From: JANXQG01 sp963775975
GTDB taxonomy: Bacteria > Planctomycetota > Planctomycetia > Pirellulales > Thermoguttaceae
DNA: 64,000 bases
Direction of reading: 5' to 3'
NCBI GenBank assembly: GCA_963775975.1
Contig: CAVZKX010000002.1
Location: 3,038,001 to 3,102,000 of the forward strand
The notes under the pieces were generated by a model. The model made no database searches. It worked only from the letters and a program-made list of their open reading frames with translations, and was not told where the DNA came from. The stretch's first letter is position 1; each line of letters opens with the position of its first letter. Made by a program: the position numbers and the translations under genes. Of the stretch, positions 27,422 to 36,514 are shown piece after piece.

Positions 27422-28600
27422 ATGCCCACGGCAAACAAGTGGAAAGTTGCCCTGCTGATTGAAACGGCCCGCGGCTATGGGCGGCAGGTGCTGCGGGGGA
27501 TCGTCGACTACGCCAATCATCACGGGCAGTGGTCGTTCTACGTGACGCCCGGCGATTTCGAGCAGGCCCTGCCGGAAATGAAACGCTGGGACGGGACGGG
27601 CATTATCGCGCGAATTATGAGCCCCCAGCTTGCGCGGGCGATCGCGGCGACGGGGCTCCCGACCATCGCCTTAGATATGCCCGAGGATCGATCGAATTCG
27701 GACGGATCGTTTCACGGCTTCAGCGAGTTGGTCACCGATTCGCACGCCGCGGCGAAGATGGCAGCGGAGCACCTTTTGTCCAAGGGGTTCAAGCACTACG
27801 CCTTTGTGGGAACACCCGGCCAAGTCTGGTCAGATCGGCGCGAAAAGGCATTCTGCGAGCGAATCGCGGCCGCCGGCTTTGCCCCGCAGGCCTTCCGCGC
27901 GACGGGGCGAAAGCGAAAGCTGCATTGGGCCGTCGAGCAGGAGGCGATTGCCCAATGGCTGCGGGCGTTGCCCAAGCCGATTGGCTTGATGGCCTGCAAC
28001 GACGATCGCGGCCGCGAGGTGCTGGAGGCCTGCCGGGCGGGGCAGATCGAAGTGCCGGAAGAAATCGCGGTAATCGGCGTCGATAACGATTCATTGCTTT
28101 GCGATCTGTCGTCGCCGCCGCTCTCCAGCGTGGCCTTGAACGCGGAACGCGGCGGGTTCGAGGCCGCGGAACTGCTGGATAAGCTGATGTCCGGGCGAGT
28201 CTCGACGTCGCAACGGATCGTGGTTGACGCCCTCTATATCGTCAACCGCCACTCGACCAACATCGTGGCCGTGGACGACGCCGACGTGGCCACGGCGATA
28301 CGCTTTATCCGCGACCACAGCGGCCAGCCGGTCCGCGTGCACGAAGTGGCCGAGGCGGTCGGGCTGTCGCGGCGGATGCTGGAAATCCGCTTTCGTTCGG
28401 CGCTGGGTCGATCGCTCAACGACGAAATCCAGCGCGTCCACCTGGAAACGGCCAAGCGTCTGCTGACTGAGACCGACTGGCCGATGGAAAAGGTCGCGCT
28501 GGCTTCGGGCTACAACGGGGCAAGCTATTTGAGCGTGCTTTTTCAGCGTTTCTTGAATCTCAACCCGAGCGAATACCGTCGAAGAGTGCGGTCCATTTGA
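27422..28600 (+). CDS. XylR-type regulator: LacI-like sugar-binding domain + AraC HTH
   Basis: The 392-residue protein starts at ATG 27422. Residues 8-275 form a periplasmic-binding-protein-like ligand domain (VALLIETARGYGRQVLRGI, then GLMACNDDRGREVLEAC and VIGVDNDSLLCDLSSPPLSS). Residues about 285-390 form an AraC-type double helix-turn-helix (VAEAVGLSRRMLEIRF, then MEKVALASGYNGASYLSVLF and NPSEYRRR). E. coli XylR has this layout and activates sugar genes from tandem direct repeats. It lies just behind the GH27 gene and upstream of the giant PATR gene, whose promoter carries 21-bp-spaced repeats. The ligand is unknown. Confidence 0.9.
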   Translation: MPTANKWKVALLIETARGYGRQVLRGIVDYANHHGQWSFYVTPGDFEQALPEMKRWDGTGIIARIMSPQLARAIAATGLPTIALDMPEDRSNSDGSFHGFSELVTDSHAAAKMAAEHLLSKGFKHYAFVGTPGQVWSDRREKAFCERIAAAGFAPQAFRATGRKRKLHWAVEQEAIAQWLRALPKPIGLMACNDDRGREVLEACRAGQIEVPEEIAVIGVDNDSLLCDLSSPPLSSVALNAERGGFEAAELLDKLMSGRVSTSQRIVVDALYIVNRHSTNIVAVDDADVATAIRFIRDHSGQPVRVHEVAEAVGLSRRMLEIRFRSALGRSLNDEIQRVHLETAKRLLTETDWPMEKVALASGYNGASYLSVLFQRFLNLNPSEYRRRVRSI

Positions 28601-28648
28601 CAGGCAAGAGGGCTAATAGGCTCAAGCGGTGGAGTTAGCGAACTGGCA

Positions 28649-28680
28649 TTGCGCAAAATCAACCGCTTTTTGCGCAAAAT
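28649..28680 (+). promoter_or_regulatory. Tandem operator, two TTGCGCAAAAT repeats 21 bp apart
   Basis: TTGCGCAAAAT occurs at 28649-28659 and again at 28670-28680, exactly 21 bp apart (two helical turns). The second lies in the palindrome TTTTGCGCAAAA. The pair ends four bases before the candidate -35 box of the giant PATR gene, the position expected for an AraC/XylR-family activator. Binding by the adjacent XylR is inferred. Confidence 0.6.
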
Positions 28681-28683
28681 TGC

Positions 28684-28713
28684 TTGCGGACGCAGTTGCC
28701 CCCCGGATAAAAT
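28684..28713 (+). promoter_or_regulatory. Candidate sigma-70 promoter of the giant PATR gene
   Basis: TTGCGG at 28684-28689 and TAAAAT at 28708-28713 are separated by 18 bp. The coding start is 140 bp downstream, leaving a long leader. The weak -35 fits an activator-dependent promoter. Confidence 0.5.
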
Positions 28714-28852
28714 AGACGTTGTCCGCGAATTTCAGTCTTGGGTACAGGTTTGCTGGTTTTCGGGGAAAGCAAACCGCCGCTGCGAGCAATTTGTCTGGGG
28801 ACCCTTGAGGCCGTAGGCAAGCTGAATCCACATCCTTGGAGCTAGTAATAAA

Positions 28853-31800
28853 ATGTCGACGAATGTCTCGAAACCCGGGTCGCTGAACATCAGATCCCCG
28901 CATCGGAAACTCGTATCGGCGATGGCATTGTTGGCAGTTCTTGCCGCCGCCAGTTCGTCCGCCCAGGCGGCGACTTACACTTGGACCGGCGCGAATGGCG
29001 GCGACCTCGATATTGCCGCCAACTGGAGCGGCGGCGTGCCGGCCCCGACCGGCGGAAGTTCGGGCATCGCGGAATGGAACGGCGGCGTGGGCGGGGCTCT
29101 TTCGCTTTCGTTTAGCGCTAACCCGACGTTCGGCGCTTCGCCAGGCGCAGTGATCTATTTGAACTCTTCGCAAACGTCGGCGGTGACACTCGACGCGATT
29201 TCTACGTCCACAACGGCAAACACGGCTATACGCCTTGGCGGCGTCACCATTGACCCCGGGGCCGGCGCTTTTACGCTTGGAAGCGCGCTGGCGCGCGGGT
29301 TTCACGTTAACCTGAATAGTTTCACGGGAGCCGCGGGCAGTTCGTTCTTTGTCAACAATTCCGCCAACGCGGCAACGATTAATCCCGACGCGGTTTTCAA
29401 CATGAGCGGTCAAATCAATACCGTGCTGGTCACCGCCGGCACGGGAACATGGAACCTCAATACCAATATTCACTCGGACAATCCCGGTATTCTCAGTCTT
29501 TCGGTCAGTCAAGGGAACACGATACTGTCCGACAGCAGTTCCTTTGGCATTAATGTGACCGGGGTTGGCAGCGGCACGCTCTCCGTTGTCGGCGGCGTCC
29601 TGAGTGTGGTCAATTCGGGCCAGTTTTCCGGCAACATGACCATTACGCCGAACACGATCATCGTAGGCAATACCAGCGGTGTACAGGGCGCGATGTACCA
29701 GTCTGGCACGACCTCGGTGGCACCCACCAACACCGCGTTGGGCGGTTTTCAGATCGGCAGCGCCGCGGGCGCGATGGGCTATTACAATCTCTCCGCTGGC
29801 ACGCTTAAGGTGGCCGGGGAAATCGATGTCGGCGGCTCGGGCGGCGGCGCCGGAACCTTCGGCCAGTTGGATATGAGCGGAGGCCTGATTAACCTGCCTA
29901 CCGTGGGGTCTTCGTGGTTTCTGCCCAATCGAGGAGGCGCCGGCGAAACGAGCGTCGTGAATTTCTCCGGCGGAACGGTGAGTTTCATCAATGGCGGAAC
30001 TGGATTCGTTGCCAACTGGGGCACCTCACAGAATGCCACGGTAACACTTAGTGGGAACGCGCAATTCCTCTCGCCCGGCGTAAATGTCAATCTTAACCAG
30101 AGCGGCAACGCGTCAAACGTCGACTACTTGAACTTGAACGGCGGCACGTTTCAAGCGAGAGCTTTCGTGGGGACTACGAACGCGACAGTCAATTTCAACG
30201 GCGGGACGCTCAAGGCGGGCAGTACGGCCAGCACGAACTACATGAGTGGTTTAAGCGCGGCCTACGTTAACTCTAGCGGCGGCACGATCGACAATAACGG
30301 CCAGGCAATCAGCATTGCGCAGGCTCTCATGTCGCCCACCGGCAGCGGTGTTACGGCGGTGCAAATCTCCTCGCCCGGCTCGGGCTACAGCGTCCCGCCG
30401 CAAGTCACCATCACCGGCGACGGTACTGGCGCCACGGGTTACGCAACTATCAATCCGGCCACGGGCGAGGTCACCGGAATTGTGATTACCAATCCCGGAA
30501 CCGGATATTCCATTGCGACGGCATCGCTGACTGGCGGCGGCTCGGGAGCCGCATTGGGGACCGTTTCTCTGATTGCCAATGCCGGCGGCGGATTGACGTT
30601 CCAAGGCTCCGGCGCTACAACGCTTACCGGCGCGAATACGTACACCGGCTCTACGACCGTCAGCGCCGGCGCACTGGTCATTAACGGCAACCCGACGGGC
30701 GGCGGCACTTATAATATCGCCGCCGGCGCGACCCTTGGCGGCTCTGGATCGATTACCAACGGTGGAACCGTGACGCTGGCCGCCAGCGCCAACTTGGCGC
30801 CAGGCAGCAATGCGACCACTGGCGGAATCGGAACCTTGACCGTGCCCGACTTGACGGTCAACGGCGGCGGCATTGCCTACTTCGACCTCTCCGGCACCAA
30901 TACAAATACCGGCAGCGGTTTCAATGACCTGGTGACGGTGAGCGGCAGTCTTTCGTTGGCCGGCACTACGCCCGTTTTCGTCAACGTCGTCGACAACGGC
31001 GGAGCCTTTCAGACCAGCGGCACCAGCGTTTACGCGCTGTTCAACTACGGCAGCCTCAGCGGCTTTACTGCCAGTTCGTTCAAGCTCTCTAATACCGGCG
31101 TGCTCAACAACCGGCAGTTCGCACAATTCGTCAACAACACCGGCTCGAGCCAGATCGATTTGGACATCGTCGGCGTCGCGGGCAATTTGACTTGGGTCGG
31201 CAGCAATGGCGCCTCGTGGGACACTTCCAGCAGCACCACCAGTTGGTTCAATTTCAACAGCAATTCCAACGATAAGTTCGTCAACGGCGACAATGTGACA
31301 TTTGCCGCCGCCAGCGCCGGGCCGCCGGTTGTCAGCGGCTCGGGGATTGTGACAATCAACGGCGCTGTGGCGCCCGCGACGCTCAACGTGGCGGGCGGGA
31401 GTTACACCTTCAGCGGCACCGGCAAGATCACCGGCGTCACTGCGCTAACCGTGCAGAGCGGCGCCGCCCTGGTCGTCGCCAATACGAACGACTACACCGG
31501 CGGCACGCAACTTCAAGGGGGCGTCATCACCTTGGGCGCGAATAACGCTCTGCCGCTCAGCACGGCGCTGTCGTTCAGTTCCGGCACGTTGAATCTTGCC
31601 GGCTTCAACCAGCAAATCGGCAGCGTTAGCGGATTCGGATCGCAGCTCATTACGTCCAGCAGCGGCAATTCGGTGCTCACCTACACCGGCGGCACGGCGG
31701 CCTCGCAATACACCGGCACGATCGCCGATACGGCCCCCGGCGGCGGAACGCTCGGCTTGACGGTCACCACCGGCACTTTGGATCTCAGCGGCGGCACGAC

Positions 31801-34800
31801 GAACTACCACGGCGCCACATCGGTCACCGGCGGCCGGCTACAGCTCGGCGCGAACCTGCCGCTTAGCAGCGCAGTTTCCACCGCGCCGGCGGGCACGCTC
31901 GCGGTCGCCGCCGTCAACTCGAGTTTTAACTTTACTCCCAACGTCAGCAATTCGGGTACATTGGCCCTCTCGGCCAGCAACAACAATACACTGGGAGTCA
32001 CGGGGACGATCACCGGTGCCGGTGCGTTGACCTTCAATGGCGACTCGACCGGGCTGGTCAATTTCTCATCGGTAGTGTCCGGCTCCTCCGCCGTGACCGT
32101 GCCGAGCGCCGGAACCGTGTCGATTTCCAGCAACCTGACGGGGACGCTGAACAAGAGCGGGCCGGGGCTATTGGTGCTCAGCGGCTCGAACAGTTTCACC
32201 GCCCAGGCTCTCGCAAGCGCGGGAACTCTCGTGCTCGCGAACACGGCCGCGTTGCCCGTGTTGGGAGTATCCACCAGCAACGGCAACACCACGGTCGATC
32301 TCGCCACCGATACCAGCGTGCAGCCGTTCAATTTCAACACGAACACAACCTTCAATGCCACGATCCTCGTCGATCGCGCGACACTTGGCACGGGCATCAC
32401 TCAGAATCTGGCCACGGTGCAATTGGGCGGCGGCGCGCTTGCCGTGCAAGCGGGTCCCAACGTGACCAGCGGCGGCACGCTCGCGGCAAACCGGATCGAC
32501 TTCACCGCCGGCTCGACTCAAACGACCATTTTGAATCCTGTTGGCGTCGTCATCACCACCGGTACACTCGACAGCTCCAACAACGCCCAGCTTCACACCG
32601 CGGACTTGGACGGCACGTCGATCGGAAATACCATCGGCAACGTCTTGCAGCCGACGGGTACGATCAACATCGTAAAATCCAACGCAAGCTCATGGACGAT
32701 CACGGGCACCAATTCGTATACCGGAACGACGACCGTCAACGGCGGCACGCTCACCTATCTGAATCCGATCGGTTCGCCGGCCGCGCTGACCGTCACCAGC
32801 CCGAGTTTCGGCGCCAATCCGGCCGTCGTGCTGAACCTGGCGAAGACCGCGTCTACGACGGTCGGGTCGCTGAGCGGCGTGGTTAACGATCCCTTCGACG
32901 GCAATTCGGCCACGATCAACACCGGTAACGCGGGCACCAGTTTCATCGTCAACCAGTTGGCGACCAGCGAGTTCGACGGCGTTATCGCCGGCGGCGGCAA
33001 CTTTACTTTATCCGCTGCCAGCACCGGCTCGCTGACGCTTGGCGGCGCGAATACCTATGGCGGCACGACCTCGGTTCTCGGCGGCGCGCTGACGATCAAC
33101 GGCCAGCTCGGATCGACCACGGCGCCGCTGATCGTGAGCAACTTGAACACCGGCGCCGCAACGTCCGTATCGCTCACCTTGACATCGACCGCCAGCACGA
33201 CCGTCGGCTCGCTCAGCGGCGTGCTGAATACGGCCAGCGTCGGCACGAACACGTCGTCGATCTACACCGCGTACCCCTACGACTTCACCGTCAACCAAAC
33301 GACGGCCGGGGTCTTTCCCGGCATGATTGGCGGCGGGGGGAATTTCGTCCTTGGCCCCCTCAGCACCGCGCCGCTGACTCTGACCGGCGCCAGCAGCATT
33401 AGCGGTTCGCTGGCCGTGAGCGGCGCGGGCTTGGTGGTAAACGGCAGCTTTGCCGCCTCTTCCGCCCAGATCAATAGCGGCGCTTCCCTTTCCGGCAGCG
33501 GCACGGTAGCCGCGCCGCTGACCGTCGGCAACGGCGGCATTCTCACCGCCGGTTATCTTAACAGCGGGACGTTGACCGTCAACGGTCTCACGTTCGGAAC
33601 GGCATCAACCGATACTTCGATCGTCAACGCGACGATCGGCACGAACCCGGCCCTCATCAATGTCCTGGGCGACATCAACGCGGTAAGCGGGGTCCACAAC
33701 GTGACGATCAATGTCGGCGTCAACGGCGCGGCCGCGATCAGCACGTATCCCTTGATCGACTACTCCGGGTCGCTCATCGGCACGGGCAGCGCCGCGTTTA
33801 TCCTCGGCTCGTTGCCGCCGCGGACCAACGCGCACTTGGACTTCTCCACGATGGGCGTCATCGACTACAACGTCACTTCCATCGATCACCCGGTTTGGAC
33901 CGGTTCCGCCAGCAGCACATGGAGCACGGCGGCAATCGCCAATCCCAAGAACTGGAAACTGGCGATCTCCGGCGGCGCCACCGACTTCCTTACGGGCGAC
34001 AGCGTGGAGTTCAACGATACGGCACACACCGGCGCGGTGCAAATCAGCGCCGCCAATGTGCAGCCCGGCAGCGTGACGTTTAACAACAATTCGCTCGCGT
34101 ATACAATCAGCGGCGCTTTCGGCATCGCCGACTACTCGGCCTCGCAATCAACGTCGCTAACTGTGGCGGGCACGTCTGGACTGGTTGTGCTGGCCGAGAC
34201 AAACTCCTACACCGGCGGCACATTCATCAACGGCGGCACGCTTCAGCTCGGCAACGGCACGGCCAGCGGCAGCGTCGTCGGCAGCGTATTCGACAGCAGC
34301 ATGCTGGCCTTCAATCCGTCCGCGTCGGCGACCCTTGCGGCCGTCATTAGCGGCACGGGGGCCGTCGAGATGGGCGGAAGCGGCCGAGAGATCCTCATCG
34401 CCGCGAGTCAATACACCGGCGGAACGACGATCAACAGCGGCACGCTGCAACTCGGCAACGGCGTCACCGGCGGAAGCATTAATGGCAGCATTGTGAACAA
34501 CAGCGTGCTGGCCTTCAATCAGCCCACTGCGACGGAGTTCGACAATGCCGTCAGCGGCGCAGGCGCCTTGAACAAAATCGGCACAAACGTTCTGACGTTC
34601 GCCGGATCCAATTATAGCGGCACGATCCTCATTAACGCCGGAACGCTCTCCATCGGCAACGGCGGATCGGGCGAATTGGTCGGCAGCACGTCGATCGTCG
34701 ACAACACGGCATTGCTATTCAACCATGCCGATACGACGACCTACGCCGGAAACATCAGCGGCCCGGGCACGCTCACGAAGATCGGCGCTGGGACCACGGT

Positions 34801-36181
34801 GTTGACTGGCTCCAACACCTATACGGGCCTGACGACCTTGTCGGCCGGCGTAGTGAACCTGGCGAGCAGTTCGGCCCTCTTCGGCGGCGGAAACATCACG
34901 TTCCAAGGCGGCACGCTGCAATACTCGGCCACCGGCGCTGCCGTGCTGTCCAGCCCGGTCGTCAATAGCGGCGCGAGCCTCATGAATTTCAACATCACCG
35001 CGGGCACGCTGCAAATGAACGGCAATCTCGCCAGTTCCAACTCGGGCGGACTGACCGTTACGGGGCCCGGCACGCTGGTCCTGGCCAATAGCAACAATTA
35101 CAGCGGCACCACGAACATCGCCGTCAATCAGGGCATCGCCGTAGTTCGGGCGACGGCATCGCAAGCGTTCGGCACAGGTTCGATCGTCTTCGATTTTGTC
35201 GGCAACTCCACGCGAGGGCGGCTGGAACTTGCCGGCACTACGACGCAGTCCAATCCGATAAGTCTGTCCGGCCGCGGCACTCCAACCGATCCGGACCTGA
35301 CTGTGGCAATCGAAAATATCAGCGGTCAAAACGCGCTGACCGGCACGATGACTTTGCAGGCGGGTGGCACCAATTACTGGCTCCAGTCCGACGCCGGCCT
35401 CTTGACGATGTCCGCCGGCACTGCCATTACCAGCGCCGCCGGCGGGACGCGGAACGTCAGCCTGCTGGGCAGCGGAAATGGCCTGATTAGCGGTGCGGTT
35501 CTTAATGGTTCCGCGACCGGCGGACTCTCATTTACCAAGCTCGGCAGCGGCGCGTGGACCATATCCAACACCGGGAACACGTATACCGGCGGCTCGAATG
35601 TCAACGCCGGCATCCTGCAGTTCGCCAAGACTTTGGCAATGCCATCCTCGGGCACGGTCGCCGTTGCCAGCGGGGCGATCCTGGCGGTCAATGTCGGCGG
35701 TACCGGCGAGTTCTCCACCGGCACCTCGGGCGCCGGATCGGTTGGCGGCCTCGTTGCCGGGATCGGCGGGCAGGGCTCGCCTGTCAACTGGACCACCGGC
35801 GCGATCCTTGGCATCGACGCGAGCAACGCCCCCGGCGCAGGTGCGACCTACGGCGGCAGCATCGGCGGCACGATCGGCCTGGCCACGCTTGGCAGCGGCA
35901 CGTTGACGCTCACCGGGAACAACTCCTATCCCGGCGGCACCGACGTGCTGGGAGGAACGCTGATCGTGACCTCGCCCGGCGGCATCCAAGACAACACGGC
36001 ATTGTCCGTCGGCTCGGCCTCCTCGTTGGCAGCGTTCGGGACGATCTTCGCCCCGCCCGTGCCCTCGGCGCCGATAGCGGCCCTAGCGGCCGGCGCCGTC
36101 TCGCCCGTGCCGGAACCGAGCATGCTGGCCTTGCTGGCGGCGGTTGCCGCCGGCCTGCTACTGTGGCGGCGGAGAAAATAA
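28853..36181 (+). CDS. Giant PATR-repeat surface protein with PEP-CTERM anchor, 2442 residues
   Basis: A signal peptide (about residues 20-40, SAMALLAVLAAASSSAQA) leads into strand-rich sequence poor in Cys and charge. At least eleven autotransporter-associated beta-strand repeats are visible, each of the form NxYTGGTxINxGTLQLGN: among them TYTGSTTVSAGALVING, SYTGTTTVNGGTLTY, SYTGGTFINGGTLQLGN (near residue 1785), QYTGGTTINSGTLQLGN and SYPGGTDVLGGTLIV. Around residues 500-575 is a separate GSGYSVPPQVTITGDG-type repeat. The C-terminus is a PEP-CTERM signal: VPEP, a hydrophobic helix and WRRRK, the signature cut by an exosortase. No outer-membrane beta barrel follows, so it is not a classical autotransporter. 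The frame is unbroken over 7.3 kb. Confidence 0.9.
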   Translation: MSTNVSKPGSLNIRSPHRKLVSAMALLAVLAAASSSAQAATYTWTGANGGDLDIAANWSGGVPAPTGGSSGIAEWNGGVGGALSLSFSANPTFGASPGAVIYLNSSQTSAVTLDAISTSTTANTAIRLGGVTIDPGAGAFTLGSALARGFHVNLNSFTGAAGSSFFVNNSANAATINPDAVFNMSGQINTVLVTAGTGTWNLNTNIHSDNPGILSLSVSQGNTILSDSSSFGINVTGVGSGTLSVVGGVLSVVNSGQFSGNMTITPNTIIVGNTSGVQGAMYQSGTTSVAPTNTALGGFQIGSAAGAMGYYNLSAGTLKVAGEIDVGGSGGGAGTFGQLDMSGGLINLPTVGSSWFLPNRGGAGETSVVNFSGGTVSFINGGTGFVANWGTSQNATVTLSGNAQFLSPGVNVNLNQSGNASNVDYLNLNGGTFQARAFVGTTNATVNFNGGTLKAGSTASTNYMSGLSAAYVNSSGGTIDNNGQAISIAQALMSPTGSGVTAVQISSPGSGYSVPPQVTITGDGTGATGYATINPATGEVTGIVITNPGTGYSIATASLTGGGSGAALGTVSLIANAGGGLTFQGSGATTLTGANTYTGSTTVSAGALVINGNPTGGGTYNIAAGATLGGSGSITNGGTVTLAASANLAPGSNATTGGIGTLTVPDLTVNGGGIAYFDLSGTNTNTGSGFNDLVTVSGSLSLAGTTPVFVNVVDNGGAFQTSGTSVYALFNYGSLSGFTASSFKLSNTGVLNNRQFAQFVNNTGSSQIDLDIVGVAGNLTWVGSNGASWDTSSSTTSWFNFNSNSNDKFVNGDNVTFAAASAGPPVVSGSGIVTINGAVAPATLNVAGGSYTFSGTGKITGVTALTVQSGAALVVANTNDYTGGTQLQGGVITLGANNALPLSTALSFSSGTLNLAGFNQQIGSVSGFGSQLITSSSGNSVLTYTGGTAASQYTGTIADTAPGGGTLGLTVTTGTLDLSGGTTNYHGATSVTGGRLQLGANLPLSSAVSTAPAGTLAVAAVNSSFNFTPNVSNSGTLALSASNNNTLGVTGTITGAGALTFNGDSTGLVNFSSVVSGSSAVTVPSAGTVSISSNLTGTLNKSGPGLLVLSGSNSFTAQALASAGTLVLANTAALPVLGVSTSNGNTTVDLATDTSVQPFNFNTNTTFNATILVDRATLGTGITQNLATVQLGGGALAVQAGPNVTSGGTLAANRIDFTAGSTQTTILNPVGVVITTGTLDSSNNAQLHTADLDGTSIGNTIGNVLQPTGTINIVKSNASSWTITGTNSYTGTTTVNGGTLTYLNPIGSPAALTVTSPSFGANPAVVLNLAKTASTTVGSLSGVVNDPFDGNSATINTGNAGTSFIVNQLATSEFDGVIAGGGNFTLSAASTGSLTLGGANTYGGTTSVLGGALTINGQLGSTTAPLIVSNLNTGAATSVSLTLTSTASTTVGSLSGVLNTASVGTNTSSIYTAYPYDFTVNQTTAGVFPGMIGGGGNFVLGPLSTAPLTLTGASSISGSLAVSGAGLVVNGSFAASSAQINSGASLSGSGTVAAPLTVGNGGILTAGYLNSGTLTVNGLTFGTASTDTSIVNATIGTNPALINVLGDINAVSGVHNVTINVGVNGAAAISTYPLIDYSGSLIGTGSAAFILGSLPPRTNAHLDFSTMGVIDYNVTSIDHPVWTGSASSTWSTAAIANPKNWKLAISGGATDFLTGDSVEFNDTAHTGAVQISAANVQPGSVTFNNNSLAYTISGAFGIADYSASQSTSLTVAGTSGLVVLAETNSYTGGTFINGGTLQLGNGTASGSVVGSVFDSSMLAFNPSASATLAAVISGTGAVEMGGSGREILIAASQYTGGTTINSGTLQLGNGVTGGSINGSIVNNSVLAFNQPTATEFDNAVSGAGALNKIGTNVLTFAGSNYSGTILINAGTLSIGNGGSGELVGSTSIVDNTALLFNHADTTTYAGNISGPGTLTKIGAGTTVLTGSNTYTGLTTLSAGVVNLASSSALFGGGNITFQGGTLQYSATGAAVLSSPVVNSGASLMNFNITAGTLQMNGNLASSNSGGLTVTGPGTLVLANSNNYSGTTNIAVNQGIAVVRATASQAFGTGSIVFDFVGNSTRGRLELAGTTTQSNPISLSGRGTPTDPDLTVAIENISGQNALTGTMTLQAGGTNYWLQSDAGLLTMSAGTAITSAAGGTRNVSLLGSGNGLISGAVLNGSATGGLSFTKLGSGAWTISNTGNTYTGGSNVNAGILQFAKTLAMPSSGTVAVASGAILAVNVGGTGEFSTGTSGAGSVGGLVAGIGGQGSPVNWTTGAILGIDASNAPGAGATYGGSIGGTIGLATLGSGTLTLTGNNSYPGGTDVLGGTLIVTSPGGIQDNTALSVGSASSLAAFGTIFAPPVPSAPIAALAAGAVSPVPEPSMLALLAAVAAGLLLWRRRK

Positions 36182-36301
36182 CAAGCCTGCGAACGGCCGA
36201 TTGACTTTTTGACCGGCTGCCGCGGCACGAACGCTTCGCGTGACCCTTCGAGCTTGGGGCCATGCGAGCGCGGGCGGGCCGTGGCGGCCGGTTTCTTTAA
36301 T

Positions 36302-36424
36302 GTAGTACGCCGTCTATGGCAAAACGGTGGGACCAGTTCGCGACATCAAAGTCCGACGCGCAAGCGAGGCTTGTATATGCCGCCGGCCTCGCTTGCACGT
36401 CGGGCTTTGATTAGCCCAACGTAC
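36302..36424. repeat. 123-bp palindromic element, copy A
   Basis: The element runs GTAGTACGCCGTCTATGGC ... to CCCAACGTAC and contains the arms CCGACGCGCAAGCGAGGC / GCCTCGCTTGCACGTCGG. An inverted copy, about 85% identical by eye, is at 39928-40050. The two enclose both esterase genes. Confidence 0.85.
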
Positions 36425-36514
36425 CTCTGGATTTCCGTTTCCACGCGCTGTATTCTGACTGAAATGCACTTGCGGAATGCCAATCGCCCGGTATTTTTCT
36501 CGATGAGGCCGAAA

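Noticed and set aside
28853..36181. DNA-level tandem repeats or CRISPR in the PATR gene
   Set aside because: Repetition is at the protein level, irregular and in frame.
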